Below are positions 1 to 8,119 of a DNA stretch of 64,000 nucleotides, piece by piece. The stretch's first letter is position 1, and each line of letters starts with the position of its first letter. The position numbers were made by a program, and so were the translations under genes. The notes under the pieces were generated by a model. It was not told where the DNA came from. It was given only the letters and a program-made list of their open reading frames with translations, and searched no databases. Source of the DNA: CAYSCW01 sp964449165 (GTDB lineage: Bacteria > Acidobacteriota > Aminicenantia > Aminicenantales > Aminicenantaceae); contig CAYVAT010000010.1 of NCBI GenBank assembly GCA_964449165.1, positions 16,841 to 80,840 on the forward strand, given 5' to 3'.

Positions 1-796
1 TCACAAAGTCAAGCGAACGAGGAGGCTTGCCCCAATCTACTTTCCAGATTTTCAGACTCCCAAAATCCGGCCTGGATTTGATCATTCCACGCAGAGCCTC
101 ATCCCGGCTTACTTTCAGATGTTCGGCTACAGCCAAAGCCAGACTTATATTTCCCTTCCATTCGAAAAAAGGGAATTTCTCACAAGAAGAAAGAGAAGTA
201 TCATACGATTCCTGTGATACACGAATAATTTTTGATTTTCGCTCTTTTTCCAATTTATGAGGATCTGGATAAACCTCCTCCCGGGGAATAAAGACCGTAC
301 TCCCTTCTGGAATCCAGGATGAAAAGACGCGAGCAATTCTCTCTTTGGATGAGCCCATCTGGGCCAGATGATCAAGGCGGATATTGGTGATCACCATTAT
401 CTGCGGCCGAATTATCCGAGTGGATTCTATGTAACCTGATTCAGGATGGATACCCATCATTTCACAGACTAGAGCATCAATCCCCAGCTTCGCTCCCGAC
501 CGGAGGATTTTTTTCTGCTCGAGGACAGAAGGAAGTCCTCCTCTTCGAATCTCCTCCTCTCTGCAATCAGGGAAAATAGCGACCGGTTTTGACCCTGTGG
601 TTTTAGCCAGGACACAAAGACCGCTCTCTCTCAAGGAAGAGGCGATGAGCCTGGTGACACTCGATTTTCCCCTCGTGCCCGTGACACATATACGCAGAGG
701 AACTCTGCGGATTCTGCGGCTAACAGAGAGACGCTCTGCGATCAGATAGACAAGGAACAGAAAAATGCATGCGGCTGTAAAAACAAGCTCTCTGAT
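1..796 (-). CDS. pgsB: PgsB/CapB-like poly-gamma-glutamate synthase ligase subunit (3' end outside window)
   Basis: The reading frame is open from about 796 down to base 1, so the C-terminus lies outside the window. It starts with one membrane helix (about residues 5-20) and a basic stretch, followed by the ATP-binding loop TGTRGKSSVTRL. Further on come ITNIRLDHLAQMG and LALAVAEHLKVSRDEALRGM, in the same order as in Bacillus PgsB/CapB, an ATP-dependent amide ligase related to Mur ligases that polymerises glutamate at the membrane. No ATG, GTG or TTG start precedes the membrane helix in this frame. The ribosome site at 804-811 (AGGGAGGAG on the minus strand) points to the ATC at 796, so either a non-standard start or a sequence error is likely. 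Polymer identity is inferred from family only. Confidence 0.82.
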   Translation of the reverse strand, partial: MRELVFTAACIFLFLVYLIAERLSVSRRIRRVPLRICVTGTRGKSSVTRLIASSLRESGLCVLAKTTGSKPVAIFPDCREEEIRRGGLPSVLEQKKILRSGAKLGIDALVCEMMGIHPESGYIESTRIIRPQIMVITNIRLDHLAQMGSSKERIARVFSSWIPEGSTVFIPREEVYPDPHKLEKERKSKIIRVSQESYDTSLSSCEKFPFFEWKGNISLALAVAEHLKVSRDEALRGMIKSRPDFGSLKIWKVDWGKPPRSLDFV

Positions 797-811
797 TGAG
801 CTTCTCCTCCC

Positions 812-1206
812 TTAGCTTAAATCTACACCAAATAGAAAAGTCTTTCCAGCCCGGACAACCCGATACTCTCCTTCAATTAACGGGGAATATAAAAATAGGG
901 GCCGATCTGCCACTATCTCCAGGACGACACCTTCCTCTACATGTCTGTGTTCTAGAGTTATATTCTGGAAAAAGGTCTCGTTATCACCAGCCGGCTTTAG
1001 TCCCCACTCTCTTAATTTGGCAGCGATGTATTCTTCAGCCTTCACTCCTCCCGGCTGACCGCTCTCTCGTCCCTCCATCGAATCGGAGGCCAAAACCTTG
1101 AGATAGCTCATTGCTGCCTGCCCATCAAAAAATACTCTCTTTCCTTGGGAAGAGAAAGGGGAACCAAGAATAAAAATGCCAGGATGATGACCGCGATTCT
1201 CTTCAC
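812..1206 (-). pseudogene. Truncated, frameshifted M28-type aminopeptidase remnant
   Basis: A GTG at 1206 follows a good ribosome site (AGGAGG) and begins a signal peptide (VKRIAVIILAFLFLVPLSLP). The frame then breaks in a run of six T (minus strand, 1127-1132). One extra T would restore FFDGQAAMSYLKVLASDSMEGR, the typical beginning of mature M28 aminopeptidases. The second part runs about 99 residues to a stop at 812 and has only the N-terminal region; the zinc-binding catalytic domain is absent. The stop is in the same frame as the following pgsB-like gene. I read it as a decayed exported peptidase gene. A homopolymer sequencing error could explain the frameshift but not the missing catalytic half. 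Confidence 0.65.
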
Positions 1207-1284
1207 TTTTTACCTCCTGTTAAAAATCAGAACACATATTATAGCCAAACAGAGAAAAAAAAAGAAAAGAAAATACTCCAAAGG

Positions 1285-1466
1285 CAGCATCTCTATTTCC
1301 TTGATTACTAATGATGCAGGAGTGTAAACATTCACGGCGTCGGATCCTGTCCATCTGAAGCCCATAGTGGAAGGGTGGGAGGGTCTTGGCAAGGATGGAT
1401 AGGAACCGACGCTTCAATATCTGACTTGATGAGATACTCTCATTCATCACAGAAATAGAGATGCTG
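1285..1466 (+). ncRNA. Structured dispersed repeat, copy 1 (HEARO / IscB omega-RNA-like)
   Basis: The core at 1349-1408 contains CCATAGTGG, GGGTGGGAGGGTCTTGGC and GATGGATAGGAACCG, shared with copies near 30.1, 50.1 and 56.1 kb. Inside, GTCCATCT pairs with GGATGGAT. A second stem GCGTCGG (1337-1343) / CCGACGC (1406-1412) closes it. An outer perfect 15-bp inverted repeat, CAGCATCTCTATTTC (1285-1299) / GAAATAGAGATGCTG (1452-1466), bounds the element. The core resembles what I recall of HEARO RNA, the guide-type RNA of IscB transposons; this is from memory and not checked. No IscB gene is nearby, so this would be an orphan copy. Confidence 0.55.
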
Positions 1467-1512
1467 TGGTAAACAGAACAAAGGCTAACGATTGCATTTT
1501 TTACCTTAAAAC

Positions 1513-1542
1513 TTGTTCATTTTTATTTTAAAATACTATAAT
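1513..1542 (+). promoter_or_regulatory. Sigma-70-type promoter of the molybdenum hydroxylase operon
   Basis: TTGTTC at 1513-1518 and a perfect TATAAT at 1537-1542 are separated by 18 bp. The ribosome site GAGGAGG (1555-1561) and ATG 1566 follow directly. Confidence 0.6.
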
Positions 1543-1565
1543 CCTGATAGTCATGAGGAGGTCAA

Positions 1566-2045
1566 ATGGAAAAAATATATCGTTTTAAACTCAATGGGAA
1601 AAATATCAGCTTGACCTCATCTCCAGATCGCATGCTCTTATGGATTTTGCGGTCTGACCTTGGACTTACGGGTACAAAATACTGCTGTGGGGAGGGATTC
1701 TGTGGAGCATGCACCGTACTCGTAGATAATGAAGTGGTATTGTCCTGCCAATATCCTATCCAAAATATCAATGGAAAAGAAGTCATCACCATAGAAGGAC
1801 TTCCAAAAAACGGGAAGCTCCACCCGCTGCAGTCAGCATTCATGCAGCATAATGCACTTCAGTGTGGATTTTGTACGCCGGGGATGATCTTGGAAGCTTA
1901 CAGTCTGTTATTGAAGAATCCTCAGCCTTCCTCCAAGGAAATTGTCGAAGCTCTGGAGAGCCACATCTGCCGCTGCGGAAGCTATAACCGAATTATCCAG
2001 GCCATCCATACCACAGCTCGGACTATGAAAGGACATAAGCCATGA
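1566..2045 (+). CDS. [2Fe-2S] subunit of a molybdenum hydroxylase (IorA/CoxS type)
   Basis: This 159-residue protein has the two-cluster layout of the small subunit of xanthine dehydrogenase-family enzymes. The N-terminal plant-ferredoxin-type cluster uses Cys41, Cys46, Cys49 and Cys61 (CGEGFCGACTVL). The C-terminal helical domain holds the second cluster in QCGFCTPGM (Cys100, Cys103) and HICRCGSY (Cys135, Cys137). It passes electrons from the molybdenum site of the next gene product, with which it overlaps by 4 bases (ATGA). No FAD subunit gene is present, which fits the isoquinoline 1-oxidoreductase / membrane aldehyde dehydrogenase type that uses another electron acceptor. The substrate cannot be read from the sequence. 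Confidence 0.92.
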   Translation: MEKIYRFKLNGKNISLTSSPDRMLLWILRSDLGLTGTKYCCGEGFCGACTVLVDNEVVLSCQYPIQNINGKEVITIEGLPKNGKLHPLQSAFMQHNALQCGFCTPGMILEAYSLLLKNPQPSSKEIVEALESHICRCGSYNRIIQAIHTTARTMKGHKP

Positions 2046-4198
2046 AAGACGATGAATACATCCTGACCAATCCGGAAAAAGAGGCAGAGTTCATCACTCT
2101 TAACCGCCGGGAATTTCTCAAACTTATGGGAGGGGGGATATTGATCCTTTTCTCTGTGGGAGATCCTTTTGCCCTTCAACACGCAAGGCGAGGCCGCGAA
2201 TATCCTGAGGATTTCAACGCCTATCTCAGGATAGGAGAAGATGGCCGGGTTTCCTGTTTCACCGGAAAGATTGAAATGGGACAGGGGATCATCACCTCTC
2301 TCGCCCAGATGCTTGCCGAGGAGCTCGATGTACCCTTAAACACCGTCGATATGATCATGGGAGACACAGCACTCTGTCCCTGGGATGCCGGAACTTTTGG
2401 TTCCAGAAGCACAAAATATTTTGGCCCCCCTCTGCGTCAGGCCGCAGCAGAAGCCAAAGCCATTCTCATTCAGTTGGCTTCAGAACATCTCCGTACACCA
2501 CAGGAAAAGCTGACGGCGAAGAATGGAATCATCTTTATCCGCAAAAATCCAGAGAAAAAGGTTACCTATGCCCAACTCGCCAAAGGGAAAAAAATCAAGA
2601 GACATCTCGAGAAAAAACCGCCGATCAAGCATTATTCAAAACATACTCTTTCGGGAAAACCGACAGACCGTTTGGATGGTAAACAGAAAGTCACCGGAAA
2701 AGCCAAGTTTGCAGGAGACATCCAGTTACCCGGAATGCTCTGCGCAAGGATATTAAGGCCTCCTGCACACGGAGCAAAGCTGACAAGTGTGGATACCTCT
2801 GCCGCACAGAAAATAAAAGGCATCCAAATCATTCAGGATGAAGATATGATCGCTGTTCTTCACAAACACCGTGATGTGGCAGATAAGGCTTTAGGCTTAA
2901 TAAAAGCCCGGTTCGAAATGCCCGAATTCAGAGTAGATAACGATACTATCTTTAAACATCTAAAAGATTCTGCTCCTGAGGGGGAAGTGGTAACTGAAGC
3001 CGGGAATCTCGATGAGGGCAAGAGCGTGGCCAGTAAAACTTTTGAAGCGGAATACTACAACCATTATGTCGCCCATTCCCCGACAGAAAATCATACAGCC
3101 GTGGTAAAAATAGAGGGAGATAAAGCCACAGTCTGGGCCTCCACACAGGCTCCTTTCAGAGCCCAAGTTGAAGTCGCCCGGGTCCTAGGATTACCTTCCC
3201 AGAATGTGCGAGTCATCACGCCTTTTGTTGGGTGTGGATTTGGTGGAAAAAACCAAGGGCAACAGATAGTCGAAGCCGCGCAACTTGCAAAATTGAGCGG
3301 AAAACCAGTACAGGTTGCCTGGAGCAGGAAAGAGGAATTCTTTTATGATACCTTCCGGCCGGCAGCTGTGATACGCATTCGATCCGGTCTCAACAGTTCA
3401 GGTCAAATCAGCTTCTGGGAATACCACAACTACTTTGCAGGCAGTAGAAGCTCCCAGCCCTTCTATAACATCCCTCATTACCGAGTCTTTTCTTACGGAG
3501 GCTGGGGAGGTAGAGGGATTGGCGGCAGTGCCCATCCCTTTGGTGTCGGCGCCTGGCGCGGCCCGGGTAGCAATACTAATGTGTTTGCCATCGAATCCCA
3601 GATCGATATCATGGCAGAGAAAGCAAGGATGGATCCCCTGGCATTCCGATTACTAAACCTAACGGATAAACGAATGAAAAGAGTTCTTGAGGCAGCCTCA
3701 GAGATATTCGGACACTCATTCTCAAAAACGCCTAGTGGGAAAGGATATGGGATTGCGTGCACAGATTATCTGGGCACATACTTGGCTACAATGGCCGAGG
3801 TGAACGTCGATAAGAAAACGGGAGAAATCCGAGTGGAACGCGTCGTGTGTGCCCAAGACACGGGTGAAGTGATAAACCCCGAAGGAACCAGGATGCAGAT
3901 CGAAGGTTGCATCACGATGGGACTCGGTTATTGTCTAACCGAAGAAATCCATTTCAGAGGCGGCAGGATTCTAGATGAGAACTTTGACACCTACCAGATT
4001 CCCCGTTTTTCTTGGCTTCCCAAGATTGAAACAGTGCTCGTGGATAATCCAGACATGGCGCCCCAGGGATGCGGAGAGCCCGCCATAACATCTATGGGAG
4101 GTGTTATAGCCAATGCTGTCTACGATGCCGTAGGTGCCAGGTTGTTCACACTGCCCATGACACCCGCCCGAATTAAAGAAGCACTGAAGAACAGCTAA
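2042..4198 (+). CDS. Molybdopterin-binding catalytic subunit, IorB-like, Tat-exported
   Basis: 718 residues. It begins with a cytoplasmic segment and then the twin-arginine signal NRREFLKLMGGGILILFS (about residues 20-40), so the folded cofactor-loaded enzyme is probably exported with its iron-sulfur partner. Family marks include GKIEMGQG near residue 80, the cofactor-binding VGCGFGGKNQGQ, GAWRGPGSN, and GCGEPAIT near the C-terminus, whose Glu is the catalytic base in this family. Length and domain order match isoquinoline 1-oxidoreductase beta-like aldehyde oxidases. It is translationally coupled to the [2Fe-2S] subunit. The likely reaction is oxidative hydroxylation of an aldehyde or N-heterocycle outside the cytoplasm; the substrate is unknown. 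Confidence 0.9.
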   Translation: MKDDEYILTNPEKEAEFITLNRREFLKLMGGGILILFSVGDPFALQHARRGREYPEDFNAYLRIGEDGRVSCFTGKIEMGQGIITSLAQMLAEELDVPLNTVDMIMGDTALCPWDAGTFGSRSTKYFGPPLRQAAAEAKAILIQLASEHLRTPQEKLTAKNGIIFIRKNPEKKVTYAQLAKGKKIKRHLEKKPPIKHYSKHTLSGKPTDRLDGKQKVTGKAKFAGDIQLPGMLCARILRPPAHGAKLTSVDTSAAQKIKGIQIIQDEDMIAVLHKHRDVADKALGLIKARFEMPEFRVDNDTIFKHLKDSAPEGEVVTEAGNLDEGKSVASKTFEAEYYNHYVAHSPTENHTAVVKIEGDKATVWASTQAPFRAQVEVARVLGLPSQNVRVITPFVGCGFGGKNQGQQIVEAAQLAKLSGKPVQVAWSRKEEFFYDTFRPAAVIRIRSGLNSSGQISFWEYHNYFAGSRSSQPFYNIPHYRVFSYGGWGGRGIGGSAHPFGVGAWRGPGSNTNVFAIESQIDIMAEKARMDPLAFRLLNLTDKRMKRVLEAASEIFGHSFSKTPSGKGYGIACTDYLGTYLATMAEVNVDKKTGEIRVERVVCAQDTGEVINPEGTRMQIEGCITMGLGYCLTEEIHFRGGRILDENFDTYQIPRFSWLPKIETVLVDNPDMAPQGCGEPAITSMGGVIANAVYDAVGARLFTLPMTPARIKEALKNS

Positions 4199-4375
4199 CT
4201 TCCTCGCTTCATGAACACTAGAGCATTTATTAGCACAAAGAGGAATTTCCCGCTATTAGGAAATCTTTTTGTGACTCATTGCGCTTTCTTTATAATAGTT
4301 TTTGTTGTCTTGCTTATTTTCTGTGAATCATGGGATCTAACATGGTATCATGAAACCAGAACGGCTGAGGAAGAA

Positions 4376-4912
4376 ATGATTATCCTTGTGCCTTTAGGTG
4401 AAATCGAAGCAGAGTTTCTGGAAGTATTAATAAACCGCCTCAAAGAAACCTTTCACTGCCATGTGAAAATTGGAGAAGGTTACAATCTTCCCCCAGGAAC
4501 ATACAATCCGGATCGTCAGCAATACCTCTCCTCTCAGATTCTGAGTGAAATCCGCAAGGCTATCAGCCCGGCTAAAGAGGAAAAAGTGTTGGCTGTTACC
4601 GATGTCGACCTTTATGTTCCTCATCTCAATTTCGTCTTCGGGGAGGCAGAGTTCGAAGGTCACTATGCCATCATTTCTCTCACGCGCCTTCGGCAAAGTT
4701 ACTATGGTTTGCCCGAGGACAAAATTCTCTTCCTGGAACGGATGGTCAAAGAAGCCATCCATGAACTCGGGCATACCTACGGATTAAGACATTGCCCTCA
4801 TCCCGAATGTGTGATGCATTTTTCAAACAGTCTTCAGGACACAGACAAGAAAGAAACCTCTTTTTGTCGGCACTGCCAGAAACTCTTGGAAAAGAAAACC
4901 ATCATCCGCTGA
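4376..4912 (+). CDS. amzA: Archaemetzincin-family zinc metalloprotease
   Basis: The signature HELGHTYGLRHCPHPECVM followed by CRHC is the archaemetzincin motif: a zinc-binding HExxHxxGxxH, the metzincin Met, and four Cys that bind a second zinc. I chose ATG 4376 because GAGG lies five bases upstream and MIILVPLGEIEAEFLEVL is the usual family start, giving 178 residues. The frame is open back to ATG 4211, which would add 55 residues including a hydrophobic stretch (FFIIVFVVLLIFC). That start has no ribosome site, but a membrane-anchored form is not excluded. It sits 13-180 bp behind the molybdenum hydroxylase genes, perhaps in one transcript. Physiological substrates of this family are poorly known. 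Confidence 0.88.
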   Translation: MIILVPLGEIEAEFLEVLINRLKETFHCHVKIGEGYNLPPGTYNPDRQQYLSSQILSEIRKAISPAKEEKVLAVTDVDLYVPHLNFVFGEAEFEGHYAIISLTRLRQSYYGLPEDKILFLERMVKEAIHELGHTYGLRHCPHPECVMHFSNSLQDTDKKETSFCRHCQKLLEKKTIIR

Positions 4913-5168
4913 TGGAGACAATCCAAATGCCGCGGCTAAGGTTAAATATCTTTCATTCTTATCTCTCTTCTGCTGGAGACAAAAATCAAAGCATAAAAAA
5001 AGCGCTGGTATAATAACTCTCAGTTAAGTTTCTTTACAGGAAGGGGCAAACCGGATTCCTGAAATATACACTTTCCGGGGGACAAAGAAGAACCTATCTC
5101 AATTGGCACTTTTTTTGCTGTATTTATTTTCATCCAGGAAAAAGGATATCACAGTAAAAGGAGATGAA

Positions 5169-6311
5169 ATGAAATATCTCTTCAGATTCTCCCTTCTTCT
5201 ATTGGCTATGAGTCTCATTTCTCTTCTGACTTTAACTCCTCAGGAAGATGATCCACAAACGGTCGAAGACCTGGTTTCGCTCATCCATCAGAAATCCGGG
5301 TTGGAGGTAGAACTCGAAGATATTGGTTGGCAGTGGAAAGAAGAAGATGTCAAAGGCACCAAGAATGAAGGCGAAATCACCTTCACCGATACAAAATGGC
5401 TGATGTACCTCATCCACTGGGGTCAGATACAGATACCAGAGATCACCATCGATTATGTCAAAAACAGGATGCTTGATATGTGGGGGGTGAAATTTGAGTT
5501 CACTGGAAAAGAGGGAAAGACCAAAATAGCCGGTCATGATGCAGTGTGGGTGGAAGCATATGGGACCAATAAATCCTTCTACACCCGCTTCATCATCTGG
5601 AATTGCCCTGAAAGCGGAAGGGAATTCATCGCCGACACAAACTATAATCTCAGGAGAAAAACACCCCGAGAAGATTTCGAGAATGAGATGAGGTCAGCCA
5701 AAACAATACAATGTCATAAAGAGGCCCCTACAGAGCGATACCCTGAGTTAACCAGAAAGTTTGATAATATTCGGTATGGACTTTCTTTTTATTATCCGGA
5801 GGATTGGTTTTTCTTTGACAGCCCCTATTATGTTCCTTTCCCTCAATACGAAGGCATTAGGAACCAGGAAACAGGATCTCTGCTGGCTTTGTGTTCTGAT
5901 CAAAATCTTTCCCTGACCCTCAAATGGTCTCTGCTTGACAAAACTCAAAAAGAAGAACCATTCATGGGCGTTGACCAGAGAGCATTGCAGAGTCTCAAGA
6001 AGGAAATAGGCTCTCAAAAAGATATGGAAAGCTTTCAAAATCACGGAATGGAATACTTCATGGCTGATGGCAAAAAAATCACAAGAATCTGGGGAGATTG
6101 CAGGTTCAGAGAACCTGAAGATGATGCTCAGAGAGCCTTTTACACAGGAAAAGGCATCTATCAGGTTGCCCAGTGGAACATCACAAAAAAAAATAAGAAA
6201 GTCATTGTTATCCTGATAACAAAACAATTTAGATACGGAACTGGCATCTCCATACCCACTCGCCATTTTCATGATAAATTTCTCAGGAATCTTGTTTCGA
6301 AAATCAAATAA
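5169..6311 (+). CDS. Secreted protein of unknown function
   Basis: 380 residues from ATG 5169, chosen because AAAGGAG stands just upstream and a clear signal peptide follows (MKYLFRFSLLLLAMSLISLLTL). The rest is soluble and acidic-to-neutral, with no domain I recognise. A repeated theme (phrases such as WGVKFEFTGKEGKTKIAGHD and IRYGLSFYYPEDWFFF) suggests beta-rich modules like those in lipoprotein-type stress proteins, but this is weak. It stands alone, 256 bp after the archaemetzincin. A TATAAT-like box lies near 5010 without a convincing -35 element. Confidence 0.6.
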   Translation: MKYLFRFSLLLLAMSLISLLTLTPQEDDPQTVEDLVSLIHQKSGLEVELEDIGWQWKEEDVKGTKNEGEITFTDTKWLMYLIHWGQIQIPEITIDYVKNRMLDMWGVKFEFTGKEGKTKIAGHDAVWVEAYGTNKSFYTRFIIWNCPESGREFIADTNYNLRRKTPREDFENEMRSAKTIQCHKEAPTERYPELTRKFDNIRYGLSFYYPEDWFFFDSPYYVPFPQYEGIRNQETGSLLALCSDQNLSLTLKWSLLDKTQKEEPFMGVDQRALQSLKKEIGSQKDMESFQNHGMEYFMADGKKITRIWGDCRFREPEDDAQRAFYTGKGIYQVAQWNITKKNKKVIVILITKQFRYGTGISIPTRHFHDKFLRNLVSKIK

Positions 6312-6331
6312 AGGAGACTCGACTAAACGTC

Positions 6332-6448
6332 AGATTTGGTGGCCCAGAAGAATGGAAAATCTGGATTTTGCAACTTGAACGCCTGAAGAAAGTGGAGATC
6401 GATGCAATTGTTCCCGGCCATGGTAAGATACATGAAAAGAAGAGATAG
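6332..6448 (+). pseudogene. C-terminal fragment of a metallo-beta-lactamase-fold protein
   Basis: The frame at 6332-6448 reads FGGPEEWKIWILQLERLK and ends in DAIVPGHGKIHEKKR and a stop. The VPGHG motif preceded by a Trp/Leu-rich helix is the end of many metallo-beta-lactamase-fold hydrolases (SoxH/glyoxalase II-like). No start codon or N-terminal zinc motif (HxHxDH) exists upstream; the preceding 20 bases separate it from the secreted protein's stop. It is a gene relic. Confidence 0.5.
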
Positions 6449-6625
6449 ATCGCCACACTAATTATCTGAAAAGCCTTCTTTAACTCCCGCTTTCCCCTGA
6501 TTTTTCTCCTTTATAAAGACTATTACCATTTAAATTGGTTGGTTTAAAATTAATCGAAATTGGATGTTGACGAAGACCAATTTACCTCCTATATTGGGAA
6601 GGAAACAACAGAAAAGGAGAATGGG

Positions 6626-8119
6626 ATGCTCTTAAGAATCGAAAAACAAAGCCCCAAACCTCTCTATCTGCAAATCATCGATGAGATCAAAACCTTGATA
6701 GATCAAGGATCTCTTGAAGTCGATCAAGCTCTCCCTTCTACAAGAAGCCTGGCTAAAAAATTAGGAGTCAACCGCTCGACCGTAATCAGGGCATACGAGG
6801 AACTCCAAGCCCTGGGCTACCTGCTCTCCAGGCCGGGCTCTTACAATACAGCGCAGAAAAGACGGAAAGAAGTTGAGTATAATCCTGAAAGAATGAGCGC
6901 TATTTCTTGGGCCAAAGCCTCAAACACATCAGCCCGAAAGGTCTATGAGATTTTCAGGAGGTATTCTCCAGAAAAGCTTCCTTATCTTGATTCTGATACA
7001 AAGGCCCTCAATATCTCTCAACTCGATCTTGATCCCCGTCTCTATCCGATCGAAGAATTCAGAAAATGTGTAAGCCATGTGCTCTGGGAGAAAGGCTCTG
7101 AATCTCTTCAATGCGGCGACCATAAAGGATATCTTCCTCTCCGACGTCAAATTGCCCGCCGCCTGCGTCTTCATGGCATCTCCGTATCCGAGAAAGAAAT
7201 TCTCATCACCAATGGTGCCCAGCAGGCCATTGACTTAATTATTCGTATGCTGGCCAAGCCAAAGTTTAAAGTCGCTGTGGAATCCCCTACTTATGCGAAT
7301 ATTATCCCTCTTCTTCTTTTCAACGATGTCGAAATACTTCCCATTCCCATGAAGGAATATGGATTGGACCTTAAAACGCTGCATAAAGCTTTGATGAAAG
7401 ATAATATCAGCTTCATCTACACCATCCCCAATTTTCAGAACCCGACCGGGATAACGACCACTCATCAACACCGGGAAAAACTGCTCAATCTTTGCCTCGA
7501 GCACCGGGTTCCGTTAGTCGAGGATGGATTCGAAGAGGACATGAAATATTTCGGCAAAGTCCCCCTTCCCATCAAATCCATCGACGAGAAAAATATGGTC
7601 ATCTATTTAGGAACATTCTCCAAAGCTCTCTTTCCGGGGCTGAGAATCGGCTGGGTGACAGCCGACCAAGAATGCATCGACAGGCTGACAGCGATTAAGA
7701 GGTTTTCCGACCTGAGCACGGGCAATCTTGTCCAGATCATCCTTCATGAGTTCCTGAAACGGGGATATTATGACCATCAGTTAAAGAGATTGCATCGTAT
7801 CTACAGGAAACGCATGCAACTCGCACTCAAAACCATAGAAGATTCATTTCCTCGCTCGATGAGCTGGACTCGACCCACTGGAGGATACACAATCTGGGTC
7901 AGAACTCCCTGGAAATTGGACATAGCGAAGCTTCACAAGGTTATGTCAGAGTACAGGGTGGTGGTCTCTTCAGGGAGCTACTACTTTCCTCAAAAAAAGG
8001 CCTCAGAATATTTTCGTATTTCTATAGCCAAAACCGATCAAGAAGAGATCAGAGAGGGGATTATCCGACTGGGAAAAGCCCTGGACCATCTGGAGAAGAG
8101 GATGGGAAAATGCTCCTAG
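6626..8119 (+). CDS. MocR/PdxR-type regulator (GntR DNA-binding domain fused to aminotransferase fold)
   Basis: 497 residues from ATG 6626, chosen for the AAAAGGAG ahead of it. The N-terminal 70 residues are a GntR winged helix (PLYLQIIDEIKTLIDQG, LPSTRSLAKKLGVNRSTVIRAYEEL). The rest is a class I aminotransferase fold with the PLP-binding lysine in GTFSKALFPGLRIGW and the C-terminal FRISIAKTD. In this family PLP or an amino-compound bound in the aminotransferase domain controls DNA binding, often of vitamin B6, taurine or GABA genes. The target is not obvious here. The coding end overlaps the next gene by 10 bp, so the two are co-translated. Confidence 0.9.
   Translation: MLLRIEKQSPKPLYLQIIDEIKTLIDQGSLEVDQALPSTRSLAKKLGVNRSTVIRAYEELQALGYLLSRPGSYNTAQKRRKEVEYNPERMSAISWAKASNTSARKVYEIFRRYSPEKLPYLDSDTKALNISQLDLDPRLYPIEEFRKCVSHVLWEKGSESLQCGDHKGYLPLRRQIARRLRLHGISVSEKEILITNGAQQAIDLIIRMLAKPKFKVAVESPTYANIIPLLLFNDVEILPIPMKEYGLDLKTLHKALMKDNISFIYTIPNFQNPTGITTTHQHREKLLNLCLEHRVPLVEDGFEEDMKYFGKVPLPIKSIDEKNMVIYLGTFSKALFPGLRIGWVTADQECIDRLTAIKRFSDLSTGNLVQIILHEFLKRGYYDHQLKRLHRIYRKRMQLALKTIEDSFPRSMSWTRPTGGYTIWVRTPWKLDIAKLHKVMSEYRVVVSSGSYYFPQKKASEYFRISIAKTDQEEIREGIIRLGKALDHLEKRMGKCS

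Noticed and set aside
1210..1450. Two minus-strand open frames of 60 and 76 codons
   Set aside because: They run through repeat copy 1; the recurring peptide appears only because the repeat is conserved as nucleic acid. No ribosome site.
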